Below, one piece after another: positions 12,135 to 23,478 of a stretch of 64,000 bases of DNA (position 1 is its first letter; every line of letters begins with the position of its first letter). A model generated the notes under the pieces. The model worked only from the letters and a program-made list of their open reading frames with translations, was not told the origin of the DNA and did no database searches. Source of the DNA: Hawksworthiomyces lignivorus (taxonomy: Eukaryota; Ascomycota; Sordariomycetes; Ophiostomatales; Ophiostomataceae); assembly GCA_002917075.1 (NCBI GenBank), contig NTMA01000001.1:372001-436000 (forward strand), written 5' to 3'. The position numbers were made by a program, and so were the translations under genes.

Positions 12135-15100
12135 ATGTTATGGGTTACATGGACGATTCCGCCGCTGGTCTCTTCGCTGGTCCTCTGCTTCGCCGTTCTC
12201 GTCATCTGGGCTGCTGAACCCCAAGTTACCCACCTCAACCTCCTCTCCGTCCTCGTCTGCCTCCTCCTCGCCCTCTCCCTCGCGCCCGAGCGCACCACCG
12301 CCGTCTTCGAAGCACTCTCCGGCGTTGTCGCCGCTCTCGTCACCGAGTTCCGTCTGGATGGGCTTCTGCTGTCGCACACCAATATGCTCATTAGCGGTGC
12401 GGCCCTTATCTGGTACGTTCTTCATTTTCCTCCGTCTCTTGCTTCTCCAGTTCTCTCCGGCTTCTTTGGTTCCCATGTGCCGCTGCATAGAGCGAATGGC
12501 CTGTCGGGCTGCCTTGCTTTACGATCCTACTAGCGGATCAATAGGTCGCTGACTCTACCCTTTACTTTACAGGCTGCTTCGTCGAGCTGTGCAAACACTG
12601 TGGAAGCCCGTCCCCGAACTCATAGAGATTCTCGGCGTAGACGTCCCTGTCCCCCCCGACGTCTCCCTTACTGCCGTCGGCGTCGACAAAGCGACCATCT
12701 CCTGGACACGACCATCCTCTAACCGATCTGTAGAGAAATATGTGATCCAGGTGAATGGAGTGAATGGTGAGCTTCCCGGTCGCGCATTGTTGATCCGGAT
12801 TATCCGGAAATTTGCTGTGTCCCGTGGAGGCCATAGCGTACCAATACAACAACAGCCTGCTAACTTCGATTGCCTACAGTGGGAGAGTCCGCCACGAGTA
12901 ATGATACATTCATTACTGTGTCTGGCCTGAAACCGAACCATTTCTACAATGTGCGCATCATCGCCTTCGGGTCCAACGGCTTCCAGGCTGGCAGCCGCGT
13001 TCTCCGTCTTCGTACTTTCGGTGCCGATGGCCGACCCCGACTTGGCTCCGCGCGCCTGCCGACCGACTTCACCGATGATGATGCTGCCTCGGCATCTCGA
13101 CGGCACGAAGCGGCAGCCGGCGATGAAAACGGCTCTGCGAAGCAGTTTGTGACCTCGACGTTTGGCGTGGCGCAGCCTCTTCCGTCGGACGGACTGTCGG
13201 CACTGTCGCGAGAAAACAACTCATCAACCGGTCTAGCGCCTTCATCCCGCCGAAACACGGTGAACAGGCGTCATTCGCCATCTACGGCGAGCTTAGACCA
13301 ACTTCAGCAGCAGTCGAATTCGGCGACGGCATTGGCATCCGGTGCCGATGAAGATGCGGACGTCACGGAGGAGCAGATGGCAGAGTTAAACCAGCGGTAT
13401 TTAAATCTTCGGAAGGAGACCGAAGAGACCATGGCCATGATCTTGAAGGAGGAGGAAGACATGAAAAAAATGCTAGACGAATTGGAAGCGGAAAAACAAG
13501 CTAAGCGGAAAGAGCACAAGCGAAAGGAAGAGCAAACGGAAAAGCTAAAGCGTGAGCAGGGCGCAACCGAGCGCACCATGCGTGCTTCTCTTCAGCGCAA
13601 GGCGCAGAAGGAAAAGAAGCTAAAGGAGAAAAGCGACGAGCTGGAGCGCTTGCATGAAAATATCGAAAAGTGGGAGAAGTCCATTAAAGAAATGCGGGAA
13701 GAGCAACTCAACTACAACAAGCAGAGAACAGAGCTAGACGAGGAGCACCAGACCAAAACAAACGAACTACAAGAAGGCAACAAAGCGGCCCAGGCCGAAT
13801 GCTCGCGGCTCGAGACTGAGCTCAAGGAGAAGCGGCGCCAGGTCAAGGAGCTTGAGGACGAGCGGACAACCCTAGTCAGCAACGGAGACGACGCAGAGTG
13901 GCGCGCGAGCATCGTGGAGCTGCGAAAGCAGTGGCACCGCCGTGATCTCGAGTATCGCGAAGCGCTTCTTCATGAGAATCGCAGGCAGCAGGGTCTTGAT
14001 GGCCACATCAGCATCCTCTCTGCCCAGCTACAGCAGATCCCCCAGCAGAACTTTGGCGCCTACAATCTTGTGTCCAATCCGGCCAGTCTGGCGAGCCTGG
14101 TGGCCCCTGCCAACATTCCTTCGCCGGCTGGTTTCGATTTTGACCTTGCTTCTCAGAACCACCTGAAACGCCGGAGTCGTGCGAGCAATTCTCTATCGAG
14201 CGTCGCTGCCGCGTCCCCCATCCCAACCTTTTCTTTGACAGACGTGAATGGCTTGCCTCCCTCATCGACACCACCGTTTGTGAGCGTCCCGCGACCACCA
14301 ACGCAGTCTGGATTCTTGACAGGGCCCTTCATGGGAACCTCTGCAGATCATCCAGGAACAGACGGGCTAGACGACGCCGGTTTCAAGGCCCTGACAGCAG
14401 GTGCCCCGCTGAGCCCATCGGCGACGTCCCTCTTGCCCTCGAACATTTTCGCAGACGATGATCCGCCGAGCCCGTCACTGAATGCCCGTGCGCTGAGCCC
14501 ATTTCTTCCAATGGATGCGGACACATTCGATATTCTTGGCAGCCTGAATAACCACACAAGCAAGACTGCTGATAGCAACAGCAGCACCAACAGCAGCACC
14601 AACATGGCCGACATCTCAAATACGATCACCAGCAACGGAATCACTCTTCCCAGCACAGCTGTCACTGCTGGCCCGGCTACTACGACTACGACAGTCAACG
14701 ACCCACAGTCCCCTGCGTCTTCGAACCGCTCAATGAGCATTCTATCTAGCCCCCGGGCCTCGTCGCAGAACCTTCCGTTCCCCACACTCAACGTTGAAGC
14801 TGTGGACGGCCCAGTTCTGCAGAGAAGTGGGCTGCCGTCGCCCATTGAAGATCCCGCAACACTGTCAGACGAGCAGTCCAACAACAGCAAGGCATTCGCG
14901 CTCTTTTCTTTTCCCCGATCGCGCGGCACCAAGGCTCTCGACGAACTCGGACCGGCTCTGGGCACGCTCAAGCACGGCCAGAGCCAGTCCTTCCCTCGGC
15001 AGGGCGACGACATTGACGGCAACAAGTATCGCCGGATCAGCCTGTCCTCGTTTAGCGTCTTCAACCGCAACTCTGCTGGGCCTGAGCTGATCGACAGCCA

Positions 15101-16460
15101 GTTTTCACCAGCCAGTGTCCTTAACAGGAGCAGCGGGTTTTCGGCTCGCAATCTCTTCCCTTTCGGTTCTCGGCCCAGCGCCAGCATCTTGGCCGAGCGC
15201 GATCCCAGCAGTCCTCGGCCTGCTTCGATGGCGTCAATTGAGATGCCGCGCCCGTCAACGGACAGCAGTTCCATCTGGGGCCCGCCTGGAGACACCAACG
15301 GCGCTGCAGCTGCCGTCCTGGGGAAGAGCAGCCGTCTGTGGCCGTCTGACAATGCATGGCCTAGCAGGAATCCGTCGCGGCGGCCGTCAATCCACGGATC
15401 TCCGTCGGCGCTGAAGACGAACCTCGCCTCGGCAGAGGATGAAATTCTGGACGAGGAAGAGCTTCTGAACCCGGAAACGTCGCCCAGCCAGGTTGGCGTG
15501 ATCGGCAGTCGTCCTCCGGCGGCAGTCAAGAAAGCATCGGCATTTGGAAAGGCTCTGAATCCTGCGGCTCCGACCTTTATGGGCAGCATCTTCCGGCCCA
15601 AGACAGACAAAGACAAGGACAAAGATAAAGACAAGGATAAGGACAAGGACAAGGACAAGGACGCAGAGAAAGAGAAGCCAAAAAACAAAGACAAGGGAAA
15701 GAACAAGGCCAAGAAGGACAAGGATAAGAGCAAAGGCAAAGGCAAGGACAAGGACAAAAACAAGGACAAGGACAAGGAGAAAGAAGAAACACTTGCTCCG
15801 CAAGCGCCAGCCGGCGCCTCTGTCCCAAGCCTGGTCGTCGAAGAGTCGCCATCGGACTCTCGCCTGTCCCGGGATGGCTATTCGGTCCGCACCCAGACGT
15901 CTGTTTCCGAATCGCGGGAGTCGCTCGACTATATCGTGTCGAACACGACATCGGAGCCGAGCAGCTTTGGAATGCTGTCGTCGTCCAAAGACAGCAGCGA
16001 CAACGCGCTGCTCAAGCTGTTCAGAAAGGAGAGCACAGGCAAGCTCAGCTTTCCCCGGCGCATCGGCAGGAGCAAGGCCAGCGGAAGCGTGGCGAGCTCC
16101 GACAAGAACATATCTGCAGAGCGGTCGAGCTTCGGCGACTTTGAGGACATTGGCGATGACTCCATGCTGTCGGCGTCCGGCAGCCGGGGATCGGGTATTG
16201 GCAACACAACCACGATTTCTGCTGGTGGCGCAGACAGCGTCACAAGCAGTCCGTCGCTAGGCCCTTCCAAGTCGCGGGAGAAGGCTGAGAGCAAGCTGAA
16301 GGCGTCCGGGTCATGGTTCTCGATTAAGAAAAAGAGCCGGGAAAAGGAGAGCCTAGAAATCGATCGTGACCGGAGCCCTGTGGAGCCAGACTCGGCAATG
16401 TCGTCGTCGACCACCGCTGCCTCGATAACAACGGAGAGCAGCGAGAAGAAGGCGTCCTGA
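12135..16460 (+). CDS. Membrane-anchored fibronectin type III / coiled-coil protein
   Basis: Three exons: 12135-12412, 12573-12766 and 12880-16460, giving 1350 residues. The introns begin GTACGT and GTGAGC and end CAG; the second has a GCTAAC branch site, and phases match. Exon 1 encodes two hydrophobic segments (about residues 8-26 and 34-51), so the N-terminus is probably membrane-inserted. Residues about 115-205 form a fibronectin type III domain split by intron 2, with the characteristic SWTRP start and the later GLKPNHFYNVRI strand. A long Glu/Lys/Arg-rich coiled coil follows (about 295-480). The rest is Ser/Pro-rich and probably disordered, with a run of about 60 residues dominated by Lys-Asp repeats (DNA about 15600-15785). 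Single-domain matches (FN3, coiled coil) are clear. The overall family is one I know only as an uncharacterised fungal protein; a scaffolding role at a membrane is inference. Confidence 0.8.
15600..15785 (+). repeat. In-frame GACAAG (Asp-Lys) coding minisatellite
   Basis: Imperfect tandem copies of GACAAG/GATAAA hexamers encode alternating Asp-Lys, interrupted by Glu, Asn, Gly and Ala codons around 15660-15740. The array lies in frame inside the FN3-domain gene, so copy-number changes would add or remove residue pairs without a frameshift. Confidence 0.8.
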
Positions 16461-17275
16461 GGATAGTGGAGACCGTTGGCTACAAATTAGCTGCTGCTGC
16501 TACTGCTGCGCTGCTGTTTTATTCGTTGGCGTCCCGTTTTGTTGGTTCTTCCGCAACAATCTAAGCATTAAAAAGCCAAAGAAATATAAAAAATTGAATA
16601 AGTAAAAGCACTGGTTCCAACGTAGACACTTTTCAGCAAGAAATAAATAAACTTTTGCCGTAGTTGATGAATTTCGTCGCAGAATGGCCCCAGGAGGAGG
16701 CCAGAATGGAGGCCCTGACAATGACAGAGCGTGTTATAATTTAAGCATAACGCAGCCTACGAACCCTTAAGGCTATATTGCTTTTATATACGAGTGCAAC
16801 GAAAAAACATGTGCTTGAAACTGAAAGGCTCGCCATGGAGGAGAGCAGGCAGCGATTGTGAGCAGATATTTTAGGTGGTGGAATTTGTGGGGCGGCTGGT
16901 CCCTCAAGTGTGCCGTTATTGGGGGGGGGGTTCGCTCGGAGCTTCAGAGAAAAAGATCGGATCAGGTCTGATTTCGACTCAATTTGTAACCTTCCAATAC
17001 CAGTGCCACCTCCTCTCTAGCCTTATAGAGATCGTTCGATTTAGGAATTCTGCCAGACGGGCGCTGCGAGCGGCGACGATTGCACAAAAAGACGAGAGCT
17101 GCCTCTTCTCGGAAGCGAATGCCCGCCGCAATTGGCGTTCTGCATTGAGAGGGATCAATCGACTGATCCAAAAATTTGCCCACTCTTTTCGTGGTGACCA
17201 TCCCACCACGACAATACGTCTTTTGCCTCTCTCTTCTCCTTTCCCCTCTACGACTCTTCACCCCTCCCCCCTCCT
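16461..17275. other. Intergenic region between FN3 gene and Cmc1
   Basis: Contains the 3' untranslated region of the upstream gene and the promoter of Cmc1. The last 60 bases before 17276 are C/T-rich, as expected just upstream of a fungal start codon. No gene seen. Confidence 0.4.
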
Positions 17276-18034
17276 ATGGCAACTATGGCTGTCGACACCT
17301 CTTCTTCCGGGCCCGCCGGGGGCAGCAGCAACAGCAATGCTTCGGCACCGCAATCGTCCAGATCGCCACAGCCGCCGCAGCCACCTGCGGGTGCCGGCCT
17401 GCCGATGCCTTCTGCGAATCCTCTCCCCTTGTCCGCCTCCCAAGAGGCCCAGGTCCGGGACCTATACTACGAGCGCGTGCGGCAGCAGTGCCAAGATGAG
17501 ATCAAAGGTAAGGAAAGCCTGGCCTCGCCCTCCCGTCAGCCAGCGTTTGCGGTCCCCGGTCGAATCCGCCCTCCTTCACAGCACACCCCAACGTCTCAGG
17601 CAGCTTTTTTTGGTTGTCGTCTCTTCGCTGACTCTTCCGTCGCTCTCCTCTTCTAGCCTTTGCCGACTGCGCCCTGGGTCGCACCTTCTCCGTCGTCTTC
17701 GCCTGCCGCGACAAGCACACGGCCATGAACGGCTGCCTCAAGACGCACGCCACGCCGGCCGCCCTGGACGCGGCCCGCGAAGAGTGGTTTGCCCGCCGCG
17801 CCGAGCGCGCCGCAGAGCGCCGCCGCACAGCCGCCCGCAAGCTCGAGCAGGAGCTGCTGCTGCGCGAGTGGTGGGGGCTCGAGGGCGCCGACGGCTCTGC
17901 CGCCGCGGGCGGCCGCGAAGACATCCAGGCCAAGCGCCGCCGCCACGAGGTCGAGCAGCTGCGCCGGCCCGAGCGCGTCGGCGGCTTCCCGGCCAAGGAC
18001 CGCCCGCGGTTCGACGGCGGCGACGCGGCGGCGG

Positions 18035-18066
<32 letters not shown>

Positions 18067-18087
18067 GAGACGGCGACGAAGAGGTGA
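17276..18087 (+). CDS. cmc1: Cmc1-like twin CX9C mitochondrial protein (COX assembly)
   Basis: Two exons, 17276-17507 and 17657-18087, joined across a GTAAGG...CTAG intron; 220 residues. Cmc1 proteins sit in the mitochondrial intermembrane space and help copper delivery and Cox1 maturation for cytochrome c oxidase. The twin CX9C motif is complete: Cys72/Cys82 (C-QDEIKAFAD-C, spanning the intron) and Cys94/Cys104 (C-RDKHTAMNG-C). The preceding LSASQEAQVRDLYYERV and following EEWFARR segments are typical of the family. Yeast Cmc1 is about half this length. The extra length is a Ser/Gln/Pro-rich N-terminus of about 50 residues and an Arg/Ala-rich C-terminus ending in a run of alanines. A second in-frame ATG at 17282 could also serve as start. 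Confidence 0.88.
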
Positions 18088-18604
18088 CAGGCAAAAGGGA
18101 CAAGTGTGTCTTGGCGGCTCGTCTCTTTTGATTTTATTTTCTTATTGGACGTCTTTCTCTTTTTCCATGGCGTATGGGCAAAATGGAGATTACGGGAAGG
18201 GGGAAGCAGGGAGCATCGTCACGTTTTTCATTTCATAGCGGCGTCGTATTCTTTTTTTTTTTTTTCCTGGCTTCTTAAGGACCACTCGATTCGACTCTTG
18301 GAATTCGTCTCCCTTCTCCTCTGTCAAAGAAAGAATCACAACCGCAATTCTATTCTAGAGAGCAGGAAAAAGGAAAGGCAACTCCTTTGTATACTATCAC
18401 ACCAAAAAAAAAAAAAAAAAAAGCAGCTATTAGGCCAAAGGGGGAGTGGCCTTGCTGAGGAACGAAGGGTTGGTGGGCAGCAAAGGTACATAAAAACTTC
18501 CTACATGTGTATACGTACCCATTCTCTCAAATATATACAAATCTTGTCTCTACTACTACGCAGACGCTGCCATGGCCCCCCTCCCCCTCTCCCTTTTGAG
18601 CCGA
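18088..18604. other. Convergent 3' region of Cmc1 and D-amino-acid oxidase
   Basis: Spacer between two gene ends with a T run near 18250 and an 18-base A run ending at about 18421. Nothing that looks coding. Confidence 0.45.
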
Positions 18605-19904
18605 TCAGATGCTCTTCTTGACCAAGTCCACCACGGCGCCGGCCACGCCCCAGGAGATCTCGTAGCCGCGGCCGCCCACGCCGTACGCGTGCACGATGAC
18701 GCCCTTGGTCTTGCCGCTGCTGCCGTCGGCGCCGGCCGCCACGTCGACCGTCTCGGTCTCGAGCCGCATGCCGCCGCGGCGCGTGGGCCGGCGGCCGACG
18801 ACGTCGGCGACGACGTCGAACTCGCCGCTGGGGCTGCCTTGGAGGATCTTGGGGTAGGTCTTGGCAAAGTTGGCGAGCAGGCGGGCGCGCGTGGCGGGCG
18901 AGGGCCGCGGGTCCCAGTCGTCGACCTCCTTGGTGCCGCCGACGATGGTGCCGCCGTCGAAGAAGCGCGGCACCGAGAAGGACCAGGAGCCGTCGGCGTT
19001 CTGGCGCGTCACCGTGGCGTCGCACGCGTTGCGCACCAGGCACGTCTGGCCGCGCGTCACGAACACGGCCGGGTCGTCGCCGAAGCCGCTGCCCGAGCAG
19101 TTGACCACGACGTCCGCGGCGGGGAGTGCCCCTCCTCCGCCTCCGCCCGCGACAAACAGCTCGCTCGGGCTGCGCAGCTCCCGCTTGGCCACTCGCCCCC
19201 CCGCCGCCACAAACCGCCGCAGCAGGAACTGGCAGTACACCATCGGGTTGACGCACCACGTGCGGTAGGCGCAGCCCCAGGTCACGCCGGCCGGCAGCGC
19301 TGCGTCGGGGCCATCGCCGCCCGCGGCTGCGCCGCCGGCGCCCAGCACGCGGAAGCCCAGCGCCAGGTCCGCGTCCAGCAGGCCCAGCCGCTTCTGCACG
19401 GCCGCGTCCGCCAGCTGCGTGTACTCGGGCCCGGGCGCCTCCAGGTACTCGATGCCTGGCAGAAATGTGATGCCCGCCTCGGGGTGCTGCGCCTGCGTCG
19501 CCTGCATGTGCCGGTACGTGGCCAGCGCGAACCCGTGGTCGCGCTCCGCCGCCGCCGCCGCCTCGCTGCCGTCCGCCACCCACAGCACCCAGCGGTTGTG
19601 CGCGCCCGCCCACGGCGACGTGTAGTTGATGGACGCCTGCGGGTTCAGGAAGAAGGTCTCCGCGGGCGCCGGGAAGTCCCGCGCCACTACGGTGACCTCT
19701 AGGTCGGGGTGCTCCGTCTTGAGGCGGAGCGCGGCGCTGAGGCCGATGATGCCCGCGCTGGAAGGCGATCGTATGTTAACAAGAGAAGATAGAAATTCAA
19801 AAGAGAAAAAGAGAAAAAGAACAGCGAAACTAAAACGAAAGAGGGAAATTCGTAGTTCAAACTCTGGTGTATACATACCCTACGACAACAACTTTGGTCG
19901 GCAT
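18605..19904 (-). CDS. FAD-dependent D-amino-acid (or D-aspartate) oxidase
   Basis: Two exons on the minus strand: 19904-19879 (26 nt) and 19757-18605, 392 residues. The tiny first exon encodes MPTKVVVVG and the splice completes the FAD-binding GAGIIGLSAALRL motif (GxGxxG), which strongly supports the junction; the intron starts GTATGT and ends CAG. The family oxidises D-amino acids to 2-oxo acids, ammonia and H2O2, normally in peroxisomes. SPWAGAHNRW (about residue 62) and the C-terminal VHAYGVGGRGYEISWG are the D-amino-acid oxidase signatures. I cannot tell D-amino-acid from D-aspartate preference. The C-terminus is KSI, not a canonical peroxisomal SKL-type signal. Internal Ala/Gly-rich inserts make it somewhat longer than the roughly 340-360 residue animal enzymes. 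Confidence 0.9.
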
Positions 19905-19935
19905 GTCTCGTGGCTTATGAACTTTATTGAGAATA

Positions 19936-19967
19936 GAGTTGACAACGAACTGAGTTGACAACGAAAT
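19936..19967. repeat. Two tandem 16-bp repeats upstream of the D-amino-acid oxidase
   Basis: GAGTTGACAACGAACT is followed directly by GAGTTGACAACGAAAT, and then by a partial copy with the inverted string TGTCAAC (19971-19977). The repeats begin 32 bases upstream of the start codon, so they lie in the promoter or leader. A binding-site role is possible but not shown. Confidence 0.6.
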
Positions 19968-21389
19968 GAGTGTCAACTGCTAGCAACCGACAAGGCGAAC
20001 CCAGCGCCCAATTGCGACGAAAATAGCAAAGGTCCGATGAAGCGTCTTACAGGAAGACGAAGTGAGTGCACAGGTTGCAAACAAGTTGCACCAAGGCCGG
20101 GAAGCCGGTACTTTATAGCTTGATCAATTTCTTTTCTTCTGACAGGCACAATTAGTATTAAATTCCACCAAGTCGCGCCAGGTGGAAGGCTAATCGTTCA
20201 GAAGTACGACGATACAAGGCTGAGGCCGAGGCGGACATGGAGTCCGATAACAGTCGAACGACAGCGGGTCGCTTAGAGGAGAATGACGCGGTACACAAGG
20301 TTGTGGGCCGCCGAACAACGGAGCAGGCTAAGCAGTAGCATGAGCGCTGGATGGAGACGGCGATGGGCTCGAAGGAAGAGAAAATCCACTCGTCCAGAGG
20401 TAGTTGGAGTATGGCGTGCTGCTGCTTATTCCTCTTCGTCGTTTTCGGCAAGGTTTTCTTTTCTTTTCTTTTCTTTCCTTCTTTTTTCTTTTTGCAGCAT
20501 AGGTGAGAAGGCTCAAAAATAAGGCAGACAAGATCTTTGGGGTTTCTGTTGGAGAAGAAAGATGACAAGGCAGATAGGAGATCAACGCTGTCATGCAGGT
20601 GGAAAAGAAAGACGGATATGGCTAGATGCGGTAATTGACGCGCCTCTGCCGCAGTGAGAATCTGCCTAGAGAGACGCCGTTTGAAGAGCGCCTATGAAAG
20701 CAAAAGCTAGAATATACTTCTTCTGTATTACAGCTACCTTACTATTGTCTAATTGATTGTCTCGTTTTCCTTGCCTGCATCCTGTTGAGCCTTCTGTCTT
20801 CTGCTGCATGCTGTTCCCCTCATCGCTTTTACTCGGCTCTCCGAGTCATGCAGCCGAGCCGGACAAGGGTATCTCGGGCAACAGAGCAATATCAGTGAAA
20901 CCGGGCGTCGCTTCATGCAATCCATCGGGTAAGCCTGGCGGTGCAGGAGCCCAGTGTGTGGAGAAAGGCCAAGAAGCTTCAGGGCGGCTTGGGGGTTCTG
21001 CCTAGCTGCACCTTAGCAGAGTAGCGCCTAAGGCGGCAGGGCGATTCGCTAGATGGGAACCGTGTCTGCATATATCTCTACAGGCATGCAAGCCTCCTCA
21101 CAACAGACGGAAACTTTTGCATGAAAAGTTCACGATGTAAGACATTGTGGAATTCTCTGGTCCTGTGACTTGGCGGGACCGCCAAGACGTGCAATCGCTC
21201 TGGTCCTCCCTGTCGCGGCAGCGGACTGTTTCTCCCTACCGGGCTGGGGCGGGTTCTCGATGGAGACTTTAGAGAAGCGCCTTGTTGGCAATGTCTTGGA
21301 TCTCCAGGTCTAGACTGCTGTCTTGTCGTCTTTGGGCGAGTCTCTGTGCTCTACGTTTGTTTTCTCGGCTGGTGCTAGCTAGCTAGCTT
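19968..21389. other. Intergenic region, promoter side of the oxidase, no gene seen
   Basis: About 1.4 kb between the oxidase promoter and the 3' end of the GH47 gene. It includes a T/C run near 20455-20495 and a GCTAGCTAGCTAGCTT string near 21373-21388. Open frames here lack family features. Confidence 0.4.
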
Positions 21390-23478
21390 TCAGCCCGTCA
21401 CCGTCGGCTTCTCTGCTGCAGCAGATGGCACGCCTGTCGCTGTCGCTTCCTCTGCTGCTGTTGCTGCTGCTGCTGCAGTGGACGACTTGGCGGCGGGGGC
21501 AGCGGGGGGCGCGGGGGGCTTGGGGATCTTGAAGGGGTGGGCCTCGGTGTTGAAGACCCAGTCGTCGAGGCTGTAGTAGTCCGGGTCGGAGAAGGTGAGG
21601 TAGAGGTACTTGAGGGTCTCGGCGAACCAGAAGCTCTCCATGGCGTCGAGCTTCTGGGGCGGGCCGGAGACGGTGACGTCGGCGATGGCGGAGTTGGCGA
21701 AGCGGGTGGCGGTGGACCGCTCGATGGCGAGGAACATGCTCCAGGCGGCCTCCTGCCAGCGCGGGTCGCCGGTGATGCGGTACAGCACGAAGACGCTCTC
21801 GACGGCCTCGGGCCGCAGCAGGTAGCGCGGGTCGCGCACGGCGGCGAAGCCGGGCGGCGCGCGCGGGTCCGGCGGCACCTGCAGCGCGCGCCAGGCGGCC
21901 TCGTCCCAGGCGCACGTGTCGTTCTCGCCGGGCACGCGGCGGGGTCCACTGCCCATGCTGCTGCCGCCGCCGCCACCAATCCCCGCGCGCGCCAGCCAGC
22001 CGTCCTTGTCGTGGGGGCACGGGACCATGTCAAAGGCCTCGGGCATGACGCCCGTAGGGAAGGCGGCGTAGGCCCAGACGCAGCCCTGGGCGAGGCGGCG
22101 GCCGACGGCGACGTCGTCGGGGCGGTCGAACAGGCGGCCGGCCAGGGCAAACATGCCGCCGGCGAAGCAGCCCAGGTGCTGGCCCTCGGGCAGCAGGTGG
22201 GCGTCGCCGGACTCCGCGGCCAGCGCGTTGCCGGCCATGAGAATGTCGTTCTCGGGCGCCTCGGGGTGCGGCACCATGGGCCGGAACACCAGGTAGCGGC
22301 GGGCAGCGTCGGCCGCCTTGGCGTACATGTCGCGGTAGGCGTCGTCGAGGCCGCCCAGCAGGACGTACATCTTAGGAAGGTACTAGCAGAAAGTGTCAGC
22401 GATTCGATCTTTCGATCTTTTTCCTCCTCTTTTTTTTCCTGCTCACCTCGTAGAGCGAGTCGGCGAGAGCGCCGAGCGAGAAGAGGGTGGTGTCAGCGCC
22501 GATGCCGCCGTTCTTCTGCAGGTTGAGGAAGGTGGGCCACAGGCCCGGCAGGGCGGTGGAGTCCTGGACGGCGGCGAGGGCGCGCTTGACGCGGTCGACG
22601 GCGTCGTAGAAGCGCACGTCGCCGGTCAGCTGGGCCAGGCGGGTGAACTCGAGCGACAGCGTGCCGGCGGCGGCGGCGGCCTCGTGGTCGCTGGGCGCCA
22701 GCAGGCCCTGGCGCGCGCGCGCAAAGTGCAGGCGGTTGGCCGGCATGTGGTTGGCCGTGTCGAAGGCGGCCAGCAGCATGTGGGCCAGCTCGGCGGCCTT
22801 GTCCAGCAGGAAGCGCGCGCCGCTGACCTCGTGCGCCGCCAGCAGCCCGCCCAGGTAGCGGATGTTGGTCTCGAACAGGCTGCACTCGAAGGCCGCCGCC
22901 GCGTCCCAGTCGATCGTGGCCACGGCGCGCGCCGCCTCGTCGAACTCGTCGCGCAGCTCCAGCATCCACAGCGCGTCCAGCCCGTCGACCAGCGTCGCGC
23001 CCCACCCGCTGTAGCCGTCCACGCCCTTGAGCTGGATCGGCAGCAGCTCGTCGTAGCCCCACGCGTGCTGCCGGTAGCTCTCCCACCCGCGCCGGAACGC
23101 CTCGCGCACCGCGTCGCGCCGCGTGTCCCGCAATATCTTGTTGTCCGCGTGCCGGTGCGCCGGGTCGCTCTTGAAGTCGTGCTGGATGCGCCGCAGCCGC
23201 TGCGGCGGCCCCGCCGGCAGGCCCACCAGGTCGGCCGCGGCGATCGGGAACTTGGGCAGCCGCCGTGACCAGTCAAACGTGCTGTTGACGTAGAACACGG
23301 GCTCGTTGGAGGCGTGCGCCGGCGGCAGCACCTTTTGCAGCTGAATCAGCCCGCCCGGCCGCGCATACGACGACAGCCCGCTGTCGTAGAACATGTACAC
23401 GAAGAAGAGGAAGAAGGCGGCCACGGTCAGCAGGAAGCGCGGCCGCCTGTTCACAGAGATGGCGCCCACGAGAGCCAT
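21390..23478 (-). CDS. GH47 mannosyl-oligosaccharide alpha-1,2-mannosidase
   Basis: Two exons on the minus strand, 23478-22447 and 22382-21390; 674 residues. The intron is phase 0 (GTGAGC...CTAG) and the splice gives the conserved YEYLPKMYVLLGG. Class I alpha-mannosidases trim alpha-1,2-mannose from N-glycans in the ER/Golgi using Ca2+. Residues 15-31 (FLLTVAAFFLFFVYMFY) are a signal anchor, making this a type II membrane protein. Conserved GH47 blocks appear in order: WGYDELLPI, GWGATLVDGLDALWML, FETNIRYLGGLLAAHE, HLGCFAGGMFALAG, LRPEAVESVFVLYRITGD, ESFWFAETLKYLYL and FNTEAHPF, whose Thr is the usual Ca2+ ligand. Odd features are a Gly/Ser insert (about residues 490-505) and an Ala/Thr-rich tail of about 45 residues after the catalytic domain. 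Whether it is the ER-type, Golgi-type or ERAD-type member cannot be settled by eye. Confidence 0.92.

Noticed and set aside
14348..15775. 475-codon minus-strand frame, rich in Leu and Ser
   Set aside because: Antisense of the FN3 gene's third exon; its leucine/serine runs are the complement of the Asp-Lys repeat.
18572..19702. 376-codon + strand frame
   Set aside because: Antisense of the D-amino-acid oxidase, with no recognisable domain.
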